A stretch of 30,974 bases of DNA from UBA668 sp043740085 (GCA_043740085.1 JAYUCY010000152.1:1-30974); one strand, 5' to 3'; shown: positions 15,481 to 26,057, counted from the stretch's first letter. Notes: generated by a model from the sequence alone, not told the origin. Translations and numbers: made by a program.

Positions 15481-16830
15481 TCAGTCGGTGGAGATGAACA
15501 CGTTCTTCAGCTCGGTGTAATGGTCGAGCGCGTGCATGCTGTGCTCGCGGCCGATGCCGCTTTGCTTGAAGCCGCCGAAGGGGGTGGCGTACCGGACCGA
15601 TGAGTTCGAGTTCACGCTCAGCGCACCGGCTTCCATTGCGCGAGCAACTCGTAGGGCACGTGCCCCGTCGCGAGTCCACACCGAACCTGACAGGCCATAG
15701 ATGCTGTCGTTGCAAATACGGATTGCGTCGGCCTCGTCGTCGAAGGGAATCACCACAGCAACCGGTCCGAAGATCTCTTCATGACATACCACCGCGTCGT
15801 AATCCGGCGTGGCGATCATCACGGGATGCCAGAAGCCGGGGCCGGTTGGCGCCTCGCCGGTGAAGACAGTCTCCAGACCGTCGCTGTAGTGGCGCACCGC
15901 CGCGAGGTGACCAGCCGTCACGAGCGGACCCATGGCAGTATCGGCGGCCATCGGGTCGCCAACCTTCCAACCTCTCGCAGCCTCGATGAACAGCTCCAAG
16001 AAGCGGTCGAACACGCCGCGCTGCACCAGCACACGGCTGCGCGCACAGCAGTCCTGGCCAGAATTGTCGAACACGGCACCCGGCGCCGACTGCGCGGCCT
16101 TCTCCAGGTCTGCGTCGTCGAACACGATGTTGGCGCTCTTGCCGCCCAGTTCCAGCGTGACCCGCTTCATCTGGTCGGCGCAGCCCACCATCAACCGCTT
16201 GCCGACGTCGGTGGAACCGGTGAAGCCGATCTTGCGTACGTCGGGGTGCTCAACCATTCGCCAACCCACGGACGAGCCGGGTCCGACTACCACGTTGAGG
16301 ACGCCCTCCGGAATGCCCGCTTCCAACGCCAACTCGGCCAAGCGCATGGAGGTGAGAGGCGTGATCTCCGCTGGCTTCAGCACGGCGGTGTTGCCAGCGG
16401 CCAAGGCGGGCCCAATCTTCCACGAGGCCATCAGCATCGGGAAGTTCCACGGCGTGATCAGCCCGACCACACCGAGCGGCTCGTGGAACGTGACGTCGAC
16501 GCCACCGGCAACAGGGATACTGGAACCGGTGTGCTTCTCGATGCCACCCGCGAAGTAGTGGATGGTGTCGGCGACTGCGTTGGCACACCACTTCGCGCTG
16601 CTCAACGGCATTCCCATGTTGCGCGTTTCCAGCTCGGCCAACTCATCCACGTGCGCGCCGATGGTGTCGGCGAAGCGGCGCATCAGACGCGTGCGATCAA
16701 CCGGTGACAGCGCCTTCCACGCCGGCGACGCCGCCTTCGCGAGGGCGACGGCGGTATCGACATCCTCCACCGTGGCGTGCGGCATCTCGTGGATGACTTC
16801 TTCGGTGGCCGGGTTGCGGAGCGTAAGCAT
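15481..16830 (-). CDS. NAD(P)-dependent aldehyde dehydrogenase
   Basis: This 449-residue member of the ALDH superfamily oxidises an aldehyde to the acid. It shows the cofactor region TPWNFP (N129), the Rossmann motif GFTGSTDVG (202-210), the general base E227 in LELGGKS and the nucleophile C261 in NSGQDCCARSR. EEIFGPV and the PFGGFKQSGIGRE tail block are present. Its type fits amino- or gamma-glutamyl-aminoaldehyde dehydrogenases (PuuC/GabD/betaine-aldehyde-like), but the substrate cannot be fixed from sequence. The ATG at 16830 is taken; a GTG at 16839 would add three residues. It is first gene of a minus-strand operon and diverges from a PuuD-like gene across 73 bases. Confidence 0.9.
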   Translation of the reverse strand: MLTLRNPATEEVIHEMPHATVEDVDTAVALAKAASPAWKALSPVDRTRLMRRFADTIGAHVDELAELETRNMGMPLSSAKWCANAVADTIHYFAGGIEKHTGSSIPVAGGVDVTFHEPLGVVGLITPWNFPMLMASWKIGPALAAGNTAVLKPAEITPLTSMRLAELALEAGIPEGVLNVVVGPGSSVGWRMVEHPDVRKIGFTGSTDVGKRLMVGCADQMKRVTLELGGKSANIVFDDADLEKAAQSAPGAVFDNSGQDCCARSRVLVQRGVFDRFLELFIEAARGWKVGDPMAADTAMGPLVTAGHLAAVRHYSDGLETVFTGEAPTGPGFWHPVMIATPDYDAVVCHEEIFGPVAVVIPFDDEADAIRICNDSIYGLSGSVWTRDGARALRVARAMEAGALSVNSNSSVRYATPFGGFKQSGIGREHSMHALDHYTELKNVFISTD

Positions 16831-16875
16831 CGATGACACGCCAATCGAGAGTAGTGGACGACAGTTACAGATGAC

Positions 16876-16893
16876 TCTGGCTGGTCGGCCAGA
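16876..16893. promoter_or_regulatory. Possible operator dyad between divergent aldehyde dehydrogenase and hydrolase genes
   Basis: A perfect 6-base inverted repeat, TCTGGC-TGGTCG-GCCAGA, lies in the 73-base gap between the two divergent genes. It is where a shared regulator could bind. It is short enough to occur by chance in GC-rich DNA, and no regulator gene lies nearby. Confidence 0.3.
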
Positions 16894-16903
16894 CTAGTGG
16901 GGC

Positions 16904-17623
16904 ATGAGCCAACCGCCGCCCCTGATCGCGCTGTGCGCCCGCGTACTGACCTTCTCCGACGAAGGTAAGCGCGACGCCTACAGCAGCAGCCAGCCGTACT
17001 CGCGTGCCGTGGCCCGCGCCGGCGGAGTACCTGTGATGGTGCCGCCCATCCACGAACTGGCCGCCAACGCGCTGACAGTGCTGCAACACTTCGACGGTGT
17101 CGTGCTGCCCGGGGGCGGCGATGTCGACCCGCGCCGCTACGGCCAGGACGCGCTCGACGAGAACCTGTACGGCATCACCGAGATTCACGACGAACTCGAC
17201 ATTGCTGTCTGCCTCGCGGCGATCGAACTCGACCTGCCGATGCTGGCGCTCTGCCGTGGAATGCAGGTGCTGAATGTGGCGTTGGGTGGCACGCTGCAGC
17301 AAGACATTGGCAACAGCGACCACTGGATGCGCGAGCACACTGTCGACCTCACCCCCGGTTCGCTCATCGCCGAGGCATGCGGCACGACACACCTAGAGCA
17401 TTGCCACTCCGTCCACCATCAGGGCATCGACCAGCTAGCAGCGCCGCTGGTCGCGTGCGGCTGGGCGACCGATGGCCAGCTGGAGGCGGTGGAACTGCCC
17501 ACCGCGACGTGGATCGTTGGCGCACAGTGGCATCCGGAAGACACCGCATCCCGCAAGCCGCAGCAGCAGGCTATCTACGACGAGTTGGTTCGTCGTGCGG
17601 CCACCCGCGCGGCTCACGGCTGA
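16904..17623 (+). CDS. Gamma-glutamyl-gamma-aminobutyrate hydrolase family protein (peptidase C26, PuuD-like), copy 1
   Basis: This 239-residue cytoplasmic class I amidotransferase-fold hydrolase has the nucleophile C117 in MLALCRGMQVLNVALGG and the His-Glu pair in QWHPED (H210, E212). VVLPGGGDVDPRRYG (66-80) is the oxyanion-hole region typical of PuuD enzymes. In E. coli PuuD cleaves gamma-glutamyl-GABA to glutamate and GABA in putrescine breakdown. A similar amide-cleaving job is likely here, for an unknown gamma-glutamylated amine. The ATG at 16904 has only a close GTGGGG before it. A paralogue lies about 0.9 kb downstream, with a lipoprotein gene between. Confidence 0.87.
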   Translation: MSQPPPLIALCARVLTFSDEGKRDAYSSSQPYSRAVARAGGVPVMVPPIHELAANALTVLQHFDGVVLPGGGDVDPRRYGQDALDENLYGITEIHDELDIAVCLAAIELDLPMLALCRGMQVLNVALGGTLQQDIGNSDHWMREHTVDLTPGSLIAEACGTTHLEHCHSVHHQGIDQLAAPLVACGWATDGQLEAVELPTATWIVGAQWHPEDTASRKPQQQAIYDELVRRAATRAAHG

Positions 17624-17688
17624 TCTGTTGGGCTACCGTTTGACCACGCAATGCATTCGGGCGGGTCGACCACGCTGAAGGGAATCCC

Positions 17689-18495
17689 ATGTCAGGTCAA
17701 CTGTCGGTCACTCCCGGCCACCGGTCGCGAACTGCTGTCATCGCCTGCGCCGTCGGCCTCGCGCTCATAACCGGATGTTCCAGTTCAGCCTCGGAGGGTA
17801 CGGCGGCCACCGACTCCACTGCTCCGCTGACGTCTGACACGGTGGTTGCCGACACGTCCACCGCCGCGCCGACAACTATCGCTGCAACCACCACCGCCGC
17901 GCCGACCACCACGACCACCACGGCCGCGCCGGCCGCCGCGCCGCTGACCTTGCGTGGCGATGGTGTCGGCAGCTTCGACCTCGGACTGTCGTACGCCGAT
18001 GTCTCGGCCGGGCTGTCGGCGCAACTGGAGGCCACTACGGACGAAGCACTCGAATTCCCGCTCACGACGGAGTACGGCGGCTATGTCAGCGCCGACGAGA
18101 ACCAAGGTTTCATTGCACCATTTGGCCGCATCGCCTGCTGGTCTGACGGTGCCGATGGCCAGCTGTGCGCGGCCTTCGGTGGTACCGACGCAGCGACGTT
18201 GACCTTCGTTGGTTGGACATATGGCGGCAGCACCCTGCGCACCACCTCCGGCGTCACCGGTGGCTCGTTGTGGAGCGACTTCCCCACGATGATCACGCCT
18301 GGCCAGGGTGGTTGCTTCCTCAACAGCTCGGGCACAATTGACGGCGTACTCGTATCAGTCGTGTCCGCTGGCGCGACATTCGGCAGCTACAACGACGCCG
18401 GTGAGTTTGTTTCGTCCGACCCGAACCCTGCCGATGTCAGCGTCACAGGGCTGGACACCGGCGACTACCCATTCGATACCAACACCGACTGCTGA
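17689..18495 (+). CDS. Putative exported lipoprotein with Thr/Ala/Pro-rich linker, function unknown
   Basis: This 268-residue protein has a lipoprotein signal: Arg-containing N-terminus, hydrophobic core and lipobox LITGC with the lipidated C30. A low-complexity Thr/Ala/Pro linker follows (about 34-86), common in actinobacterial wall-spanning lipoproteins. The remaining folded part (about 87-268) is rich in Gly, Asp and Thr, has four cysteines (CWSD, LCAAF, GGCFL and the C-terminal residue) that may form disulfides, and matches no family I recognise. AAGGG lies 7 bases before the ATG. It sits between two PuuD-like genes on the same strand, so it may be co-expressed with them, for example as a sensor or binding component; this is only context. 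Confidence 0.78.
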   Translation: MSGQLSVTPGHRSRTAVIACAVGLALITGCSSSASEGTAATDSTAPLTSDTVVADTSTAAPTTIAATTTAAPTTTTTTAAPAAAPLTLRGDGVGSFDLGLSYADVSAGLSAQLEATTDEALEFPLTTEYGGYVSADENQGFIAPFGRIACWSDGADGQLCAAFGGTDAATLTFVGWTYGGSTLRTTSGVTGGSLWSDFPTMITPGQGGCFLNSSGTIDGVLVSVVSAGATFGSYNDAGEFVSSDPNPADVSVTGLDTGDYPFDTNTDC

Positions 18496-18517
18496 CCAGC
18501 TCACTTATGCTGACGGA

Positions 18518-19207
18518 GTGAATCCGCTGGTGTTGATTGTTGGTCGGCTCGCGACTGAGGCGAAGGGTGTTCGTGGCGAACCGTTTGCCGGCGGTCGCCG
18601 CTACTTCGAGTCGGTCGCACGGGCCGGCGGCATGCCGTTGATGCTGCCACCCATTCCGTCGCTGATTGACGACATTCCCGACCTGCTGCGCCAGGTCGAT
18701 GCTGTCGTGCTGCACGGCGGTGGCGACGTCGATCCCCGTCGATATGGGCAGGAACCCGCCGCCGAACAGCTGTACGGCATCGTGCCGGAGCATGACGAAG
18801 TCGAGTTGGCAGTGGTCGCGGCGGCGCTTTCGTTGGAGGTGCCTATGCTCGCGATCTGTCGCGGCATGCAGGTGCTCAACGTGGCCATGGGGGGCACGCT
18901 GCAGCAGGACATCGGCAGCGAGTCGCACTGGTTCGCGCACCACGAGGTCGCACTGGAGGCCGGGTCACGGTTGGCGAAGGCCATCGGCAGCGAGACGGTG
19001 ACTGCCGCCCATTGTGTGCACCACCAAGCCCTCGACCGAGTCGCCGACGGCTTGGTCGTGGTCGGTACGACTGCCGACGGCATCATCCATGCATGCGAGT
19101 CAACGAGCGACGCGTGGGTAGTCGCCACGCAGTGGCATCCAGAAGACACCTCCGCCACCGATCCCCAACAACAGTCCCTGTTCACCGCGTTGATAGACGC
19201 CTGCTAA
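18518..19207 (+). CDS. Gamma-glutamyl-gamma-aminobutyrate hydrolase family protein (PuuD-like), copy 2
   Basis: This 229-residue paralogue of the upstream hydrolase shares VVLHGGGDVDPRRYGQ and CRGMQVLNVAMGGTLQQDIG almost word for word. The catalytic set is complete: C114, H207 and E209 (QWHPED). Divergence elsewhere suggests an old duplication with a different substrate preference. The probable GTG start at 18518 has no spaced ribosome site, but a TATGCT box lies a few bases upstream, which would suit a leaderless message. A GTG at 18530 behind CGGAG is an alternative. The upstream open frame overlaps the lipoprotein gene and is not used. A tandem repeat begins 6 bases after the stop. Confidence 0.86.
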   Translation: MNPLVLIVGRLATEAKGVRGEPFAGGRRYFESVARAGGMPLMLPPIPSLIDDIPDLLRQVDAVVLHGGGDVDPRRYGQEPAAEQLYGIVPEHDEVELAVVAAALSLEVPMLAICRGMQVLNVAMGGTLQQDIGSESHWFAHHEVALEAGSRLAKAIGSETVTAAHCVHHQALDRVADGLVVVGTTADGIIHACESTSDAWVVATQWHPEDTSATDPQQQSLFTALIDAC

Positions 19208-19212
19208 CCGAG

Positions 19213-19314
19213 CCGGTCACCCGGTCAGGCCGGTCGCGGCCGGTCACCCGGTCACCCGGTCACCCGGTCAGGCCGGTCGCGGCCGGTCACGGCCGGTCAC
19301 CCGGTCACCCGGTC
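19213..19314. repeat. CCGGTC tandem array, 12 copies
   Basis: Twelve copies of CCGGTC are separated by AC, AGG, GCGG or ACGG, giving units of 8-10 bases. The block of copies 1-4 (19213-19247) is repeated exactly at copies 6-9 (19256-19290), so the array has grown by larger duplications as well as slippage. It starts 6 bases after the hydrolase stop codon and contains GGCCGG-type self-complementary pieces. No open frame, promoter or transposase goes with it. It may act as a terminator-like structure or simply be an unstable repeat. Confidence 0.9.
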
Positions 19315-19372
19315 GCGCTGCTGCACATGACTCCCCAGCGACGTGGCCACCCCCCGGAATCTGGCACCATGT

Positions 19373-19493
19373 GCCGCCCAAGAGCGGGCAAGAGCGTCGG
19401 AGTCTGGCACCGTTCACCGGAATTGGCACCGTTCGCCGCCCATGGGCGAGTAAGGGCGTCGAAACGGGCCGGTTTACCCGCCCATGGGCGGCG
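19373..19493. repeat. Palindromic repeat family, left-hand copies (A, B and inverted B')
   Basis: A unit of the form GCCGCCCWWGRGCGGGYAAG followed by RGCGTCG occurs at 19373-19400 (A) and 19435-19462 (B). An inverted partner at 19474-19493 (B') pairs with 19434-19453 over 20 bases with one mismatch, around a 20-base spacer. A short TGGCACC word recurs three times nearby (from about 19361). Together with the CCGGTC array these account for most of the 393-base gap 19208-19600, in which I see no gene. Matching copies lie on the other side of the next gene. Confidence 0.8.
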
Positions 19494-19600
19494 GAGCGTG
19501 CCAACTGAGCCGTGGAAGGCTCGTCGCCCGCTCTTCACCACGCACCGATATGGTCAGCCTTCGGCTTCCCCCGATGAACTCGAACATCAGGAGGAGAGCC

Positions 19601-20527
19601 ATGCCCACATGGCGATCAGCCGTCGACCATTGGCTCGGCGGACATCACGGAATCATCACTGCGGCGAAGCTGATTGAGCTTGGCTGCTCGGAGCGCACCA
19701 TTCGTCGAATGGTTGCGACGGGGGCGCTGATCACGGTCTATCCGGGCGTCTTCCGGAGCCGTCAGTGGCAGGAAAGCCTCATGTCCAGACTCGTCGCGGT
19801 CTGCGATCGCGTCCCTGCTGCAACGATCGCGTTTACCACCGGGTCGAGGCTCTGGAGTTGGCGACGGGTGGACGACGATCGCACTCACATCCTCATTCCA
19901 CACGGCTCGGCGGCGGCACCGACTGGAGTGATCGTGCATCGCTGCCGGCAGATCGAGCCGGTCGACATCGTCCATCGAGCTGATGGAATTCGAGTGACGA
20001 GTCCTCCTCGTACCCTCTTCGACAGTGCTGAAATGTTGGGCCGCAGCGCGACTCGATCCGTGCTGGAACAGGTGTTGCACGAGCGAACGTGCACCCTGGA
20101 GACGGTGATCGATACCTTCCTACGGCTGAGCCACCCACGTCGTCCAGGCTCAACCGTGCTCGGCGAAGTGCTGAGCTCTCGTCCGAAGTGGCGCGCTGCG
20201 CTGCAGTCCGACTTGGAGCACCGAGTAGACGAGGTAATCAGTCAACGGGGACTACCTGCCCCGGTTCCACAGTGTCCGGTGAGGTTGCCGTCGGGAAAGA
20301 TCATCCATCTCGACTTCGGGTGGCCGCAATGGCAGGTTGGACTTGAAGTGGATGACCCGTCATGGCACGCAGGCGAGATGGAACGCCATCGTGACACCAA
20401 CCGCGATCGCAAGGCAGGAACCGTCGGCTGGTTCGTCGCACGGGTCACGAAGATCGACGTCAACGGAGCGTTGGACGACGCGATCGCCGATGTCGCCGCC
20501 ATCATCAGCCTCCGCATGACGGCATAG
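19601..20527 (+). CDS. AbiEi-like winged-helix / DUF559 nuclease-fold protein
   Basis: The 308-residue product has an N-terminal helix-turn-helix-like segment (about 15-55: GIITAAKLIELGCSERTIRR then YPGVFRS). This is the pattern of the AbiEi-type antitoxin-like domain common in actinobacteria. The C-terminal part (about 225-290) resembles DUF559/Vsr-like endonuclease domains: HLDFGWPQWQVGLEVDD with D238, E249 and D251, then WH at 255-256 and a conserved RHRDTNRDR stretch. Such proteins are widespread and of unproven function, possibly DNA-binding nucleases tied to defence or mobile DNA. AGGAGGAG ending 5 bases before ATG 19601 fixes the start. No toxin partner (AbiEii-like) is adjacent. Mirror-ordered palindromic repeats bracket the gene. 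Confidence 0.78.
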   Translation: MPTWRSAVDHWLGGHHGIITAAKLIELGCSERTIRRMVATGALITVYPGVFRSRQWQESLMSRLVAVCDRVPAATIAFTTGSRLWSWRRVDDDRTHILIPHGSAAAPTGVIVHRCRQIEPVDIVHRADGIRVTSPPRTLFDSAEMLGRSATRSVLEQVLHERTCTLETVIDTFLRLSHPRRPGSTVLGEVLSSRPKWRAALQSDLEHRVDEVISQRGLPAPVPQCPVRLPSGKIIHLDFGWPQWQVGLEVDDPSWHAGEMERHRDTNRDRKAGTVGWFVARVTKIDVNGALDDAIADVAAIISLRMTA

Positions 20528-20529
20528 TC

Positions 20530-20662
20530 CGCCACCCTTGGGCGGGTAAGGGCGTCGATTCTGTCGTCCTTACCCGCCCTTGGGCGCCAGAGGGTGTCAA
20601 GGCCAGGGAACGCGAACGTCGGTTGGCATCGCCTGCCGCCCTTGGGCGGGAAAGGGTGACGG
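20530..20662. repeat. Palindromic repeat family, right-hand copies (C, inverted C' and D)
   Basis: Copy C (20531-20558) and inverted C' (20568-20588) pair through a perfect 12-base stem, GGGCGGGTAAGG with CCTTACCCGCCC, around a 16-base loop. Copy D is at 20635-20662. The units match those left of the preceding gene, in mirror order (single, hairpin, gene, hairpin, single). The C/C' hairpin lies between convergent genes and could stop transcription from both sides, although no T-tract follows. The rest of the gap to 20754 shows no gene. Confidence 0.8.
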
Positions 20663-20754
20663 CGACAGCGACAGCGGCAGCGGCGCCTTCAGCGCTGACT
20701 GCGTCACGAGCGCATGGCTTACGGTGTGAGGCCGACGTGGGGGTCGGGCAGGGG

Positions 20755-22265
20755 CTAGGGCGTGACATCGATGAGGCGGCCGGGCAGGAAGCCGATCACC
20801 AAGGTGAAGGCAACCGACAGGCTGATTGCGACGCCGAGCAGGGCGGGCACGTGAACGGGCTCACGAGCGTCGTCACCAGCTTCGGGCTCGATGACCCACA
20901 TGCTGACCATAATGCGCAAGTACAAGAACGCTGCAATGACGGCCGAGACCATGGCGATGATGGCGATCGCGTAGCTATGCACATCAACTGCTGCGGTGAT
21001 GACGCCGAACTTGGCGATGAAGCCGCTGGTGAGCGGCACGCCAGCCTGCGCAAGCAACAGCACTGTCATACCGAGTGCGAGGACTGGCTGGTTCCTGCCC
21101 AAACCGCGGAACCCGGCCAGACCCGTGTTGGCGTCACCCGTGCGACCGACCGCACTGACAACGCCGAACGTGCCCATCACCAGCACCGAATAGATCAGCA
21201 GGTACAACAGCACCGACGAGACACCGGGGCTTGAAAGCGTGGCACCAGTGCCATGAGCCGCAGCCTCGACACCGACGAGAATGAAGCCGGCGTGGCTGAT
21301 GGACGAGAACGCGAGCATGCGTTTGACGTTGGTCTGGACGACCGCCATCACCGAGCCACCGACCAGCGTGAGGACGGCGATCGACCAGAGGGCTGGACGG
21401 TAGTCGTCGCGCCAGTGCGGCAGCGCCAGCAGCAGAACTCGCAACATCGCACCGAACGCCGCCGTCTTGCCGACGGAAGCCATGAACGCTGTCACCGGCG
21501 TGGGCGAGCCCTCGTATACGTCGGGCGACCAGAAGTGGAAGGGCACGGCAGCGACCTTGAATGCGAGCCCAACGAACAGCAGCGCGATACCCGCAAGGAC
21601 GAGCGCGTCGTTCTGACGATCGACCTGAATAGTTGCATCGAACGCAGCCACGATCTTGTCGAAGTTGGTACTTCCCGCGCCCCCATACACCAGCGCCACG
21701 CCGTACAGGAAGAACGCCGACGAGAAGCCCCCGAGGACGAAGTACTTGAGACCGGCTTCCTGGCTCTCGACGCGCTTGCGATGGCTTGCCGCCATCACGT
21801 ACAGCGCAATCGACAAGATCTCTAGTCCGAGGAACAACACGATCAGGTCGTTGGCCGAACTCATCACGATGCCGCCGAGGGCAGCCAGCAGATAGAGCAC
21901 GTAGAGTTCGGGGCCGTCGAGACCCTCGCGACGGAGATAGTCGTCGCTGACCAGCGCAGCAAGGAACACACCAACGCAGATGGTGATGGTCAGCCACACC
22001 GCGACCTTGTCGAGGCTCAGCGCGTTACCGACCAGCGTGACAGGGCCCCTGTCGTCGATGCGGTGCCACAGCAGCACGCCGAACACACCACCTGCAATCG
22101 CGATTGCAGCAGTGAACAGCGCGTACCCGTGCTTGGGCCACGGCGGGGTGAGCGCACCCCCAACCAGCAGCAGCATTGCGCCACCAAGCAGCAACAACAG
22201 CGGGCTGAGAGCGAACCATTCAACGTTCGGGCCTTGCAGTGTGTCGGCAGCGAGAAGCGCGCCCA

Positions 22266-22266
<1 letters not shown>
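20755..22266 (-). CDS. nuoN: NADH-quinone oxidoreductase subunit N (second operon)
   Basis: This 503-residue antiporter-like proton-pumping subunit has about 14 membrane helices. LGLEILSIALYVMAASH, LKYFVLGGFSSAFFLYG, AFKVAAVPFHFWSPDVYEGSPTPVTAF and MLAFSSISHAGFILVG are standard NuoN blocks. ATG 22266 shares one base with the nuoM stop (TGATG), with GGAG 7 bases before it. A GTG one codon upstream (22269) is possible. It is the last gene of the second operon, and the repeat region follows its TAG stop. Confidence 0.95.
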
Positions 22267-23836
<1,570 letters not shown>

Positions 23837-23840
<4 letters not shown>

Positions 23841-25732
23841 AGGATTCCTCGCACGACGACGAACCACATCAACAGCAGCACGACCCCAGCGCCGATGGCA
23901 GCTGCATAGGTGCGAACGTTGCCGGTCTGCAGCTTACGAACCTCGCCTGCCGTACCGCGAACCAAGGCACCGGTGCCGTTGACGGCACCATCGACCACGT
24001 GAGCGTCAGCCCACGCCACGCCATCGAAGGCCTGCCGGCCGGGCCCACCCATGAAATTGCTGACCGCACGGTCGTAGCCCCACGCGTCGGCCAGAATCTG
24101 CGGCTCGATCGCCTTCACCCGATGCTTTGCGTACACCATGATGGCCAGCGCAATACCCACGAGTCCGACCACGATGGCGACGATGGCCAGCGGCAGCTTG
24201 GCGGTGTCGCTTTCATGCACGACGACCGCCGGTTCCAGCCAGGCGACCAATCGCTCGGACTTGTGCGAGAAGGGCAGGTTGATGACGCCACCGACAATCG
24301 ACAAGAAGGCGAGCACGATCAGCGGCGTCACCATCATCCACGGGCTCTCATGCGGCTCCGTGCCGTTGACGTGAAGGTCGCCATGGGCGCCGTGCTCCTC
24401 GTGAGCATCATTCCAGCGGGCCTTGCCGAAGAACACCATGATCACCTGACGGGTCATGTAGTAGGCAGTGAGCAGCGCCGTCACCAGACCGACAAGCCAC
24501 AGAATCGGGCTCTTGTCGTACGCGAACAGCAAGATGTCGTCCTTGCTCCAGAAGCCCGCAAACGGCGGCACACCAGCGATAGCAAGCCAGCCGATGATGA
24601 ACGTGATCGCGGTGATGGGCATCAGCTTGCGCAGGGCACCCATCCGACGCATGTCCTGCTCGTGGTGCATGCCATGGATCACCGAGCCGGCGCCCAAGAA
24701 GAGCAGCGCCTTGAAGAATGCGTGGGTGATCATGTGGAACAGCGCTGCGGTGTACGCACCGGAACCGACTGCCAGGAACATGTAGCCCAGCTGACTGACC
24801 GTGGAGTATGCCAACACCTTCTTGATGTCGTTCTGTGCGACGGCAATGGTGGCGGCGTAGAGCGCAGTGGCGGCGCCGATAATGGCGATGATCCAGCCGG
24901 CATAGTCGGATGCAATTTCCAGCACCGGACTGATGCGGCACATCAGGTACACGCCGGCCGTCACCATCGTGGCGGCGTGGATGAGAGCCGACACCGGGGT
25001 GGGGCCTTCCATCGCGTCGGGTAGCCACAGGTAGAGCGGCAACTGTGCGCTCTTACCGCAGGCGCCGATGAAGCAGAACAGCGCAATCGCGGTTGCCGTG
25101 CTGGTGGAGAGTACCGACTGATTGATGACCGAGTAGTCGAGCGAGCCAACGGCCCAGAAGGCGAAGAACATCGCCATCATGAAGCCCCAGTCGCCAACGC
25201 GGTTGGTGATGAACGCCTTCTTGCCGGCAGTGGCAGCGCTGTCCTTCTCATGCCAGAAGGCGATGAGGAAGTAGCTGCAGGTACCGACACCCTCCCAACC
25301 GAGGAAGGTGACCAGCATGTTCGAGCCGAGAACCAGCATCAGCATGCTGAAGGCGAACAGGTTGAGGTACAGGAAGAATTTACTGAACCGCGAATCGCCG
25401 TGCATGTAGCCGACGGCGTACAGGTGGATGAGCGTGCCGATGCCGGTGACGAACAGGCACATCGTGATGCTGAGCGGGTCGGCCAGGAACGCCAGGTCGA
25501 CCTTCAGCGAGCCGACGGGGATCCACTGAAAGAGCGTGCGCACATGGCTGCGCTCCTCGGCCGACTTCGACATCATGTCGGCAAACACCCCCACGGTGAG
25601 CAGGAACGAGGCGCCCACCATGGCGGTTGCGAAGTAACCGGCCGCGGGGTCGCCCAGCTTGCGACCGAACAACAGAATGCACAGGAACCCAGCCAGGGGT
25701 AGCGCGGGAATGAGCCAGACGAGGTCGAGCAT
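23837..25732 (-). CDS. nuoL: NADH-quinone oxidoreductase subunit L (second operon)
   Basis: This 631-residue distal proton-pumping subunit is of normal length for the family. E147 lies in LGWEGVGTCSYFLI, K227 in ACGKSAQLPLYLWLPDAMEGPTPVSAL, followed by AQNDIKKVLAYSTVSQLGYMF and ITHAFFKALLF. A shorter His-containing loop (441-461, five His) follows the FFGKA motif, in the same place as the longer one in the first NuoL. The C-terminal VDGAVNGTG motif and last helix match the first NuoL too. GAAGGG 8 bases before the ATG is the ribosome site. Confidence 0.96.
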
Positions 25733-25736
25733 TACA

Positions 25737-26057
25737 TCAGCCCTTCAACTCGGCCATGTCGTCGGTGGTCGCATTGGGCATGCGGCGCAAGATCGCGACC
25801 ACGATGCCGAGGCCCACCACGACTTCCGCAGCGGCGACGACTAAGACGAAGAACACCATGCTCTGGCCGCCGATGTCGCCAAGCCGGCGAGCGAGCGCGA
25901 CGAACGTGAGGTTGACGGCGTTGAGCATCAGCTCCACGCACATGAACAGGATCAGTGGGTTGCGGCGCACCATCACGCCGACAACGCCGATGGAGAAGAG
26001 CACCGCACCCAGCAGCAGGTACCAGGTGGTAGTGGGGGTAGCGATGGCGGCGATCAT
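25737..26057 (-). CDS. nuoK: NADH-quinone oxidoreductase subunit K (second operon)
   Basis: This 106-residue subunit has three membrane helices. The two buried glutamates are E42 in LFMCVELMLNAVNLTFVAL and E78 in VVAAAEVVVGLGIVVAI, as expected for NuoK. The ATG overlaps the nuoJ stop by 4 bases (ATGA), and 4 bases separate its stop from nuoL, so it is translationally linked to both. Confidence 0.95.
   Translation of the reverse strand: MIAAIATPTTTWYLLLGAVLFSIGVVGVMVRRNPLILFMCVELMLNAVNLTFVALARRLGDIGGQSMVFFVLVVAAAEVVVGLGIVVAILRRMPNATTDDMAELKG

Noticed and set aside
18308..18517. Extended N-terminus of the second PuuD-like protein
   Set aside because: These 70 codons overlap the end of the lipoprotein gene in another frame and lack similarity to PuuD. 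The family fold starts at the GTG near 18518.
19213..19314. Possible CRISPR-like array
   Set aside because: Units are 8-10 bases with 2-4-base linkers; there are no 25-40-base spacers and no cas genes. It is a simple tandem repeat.
19373..20662. Insertion sequence with inverted ends
   Set aside because: The enclosed protein has no recognisable transposase motif, the repeats are internal hairpins rather than one pair of terminal inverted repeats, and no target-site duplication was seen.
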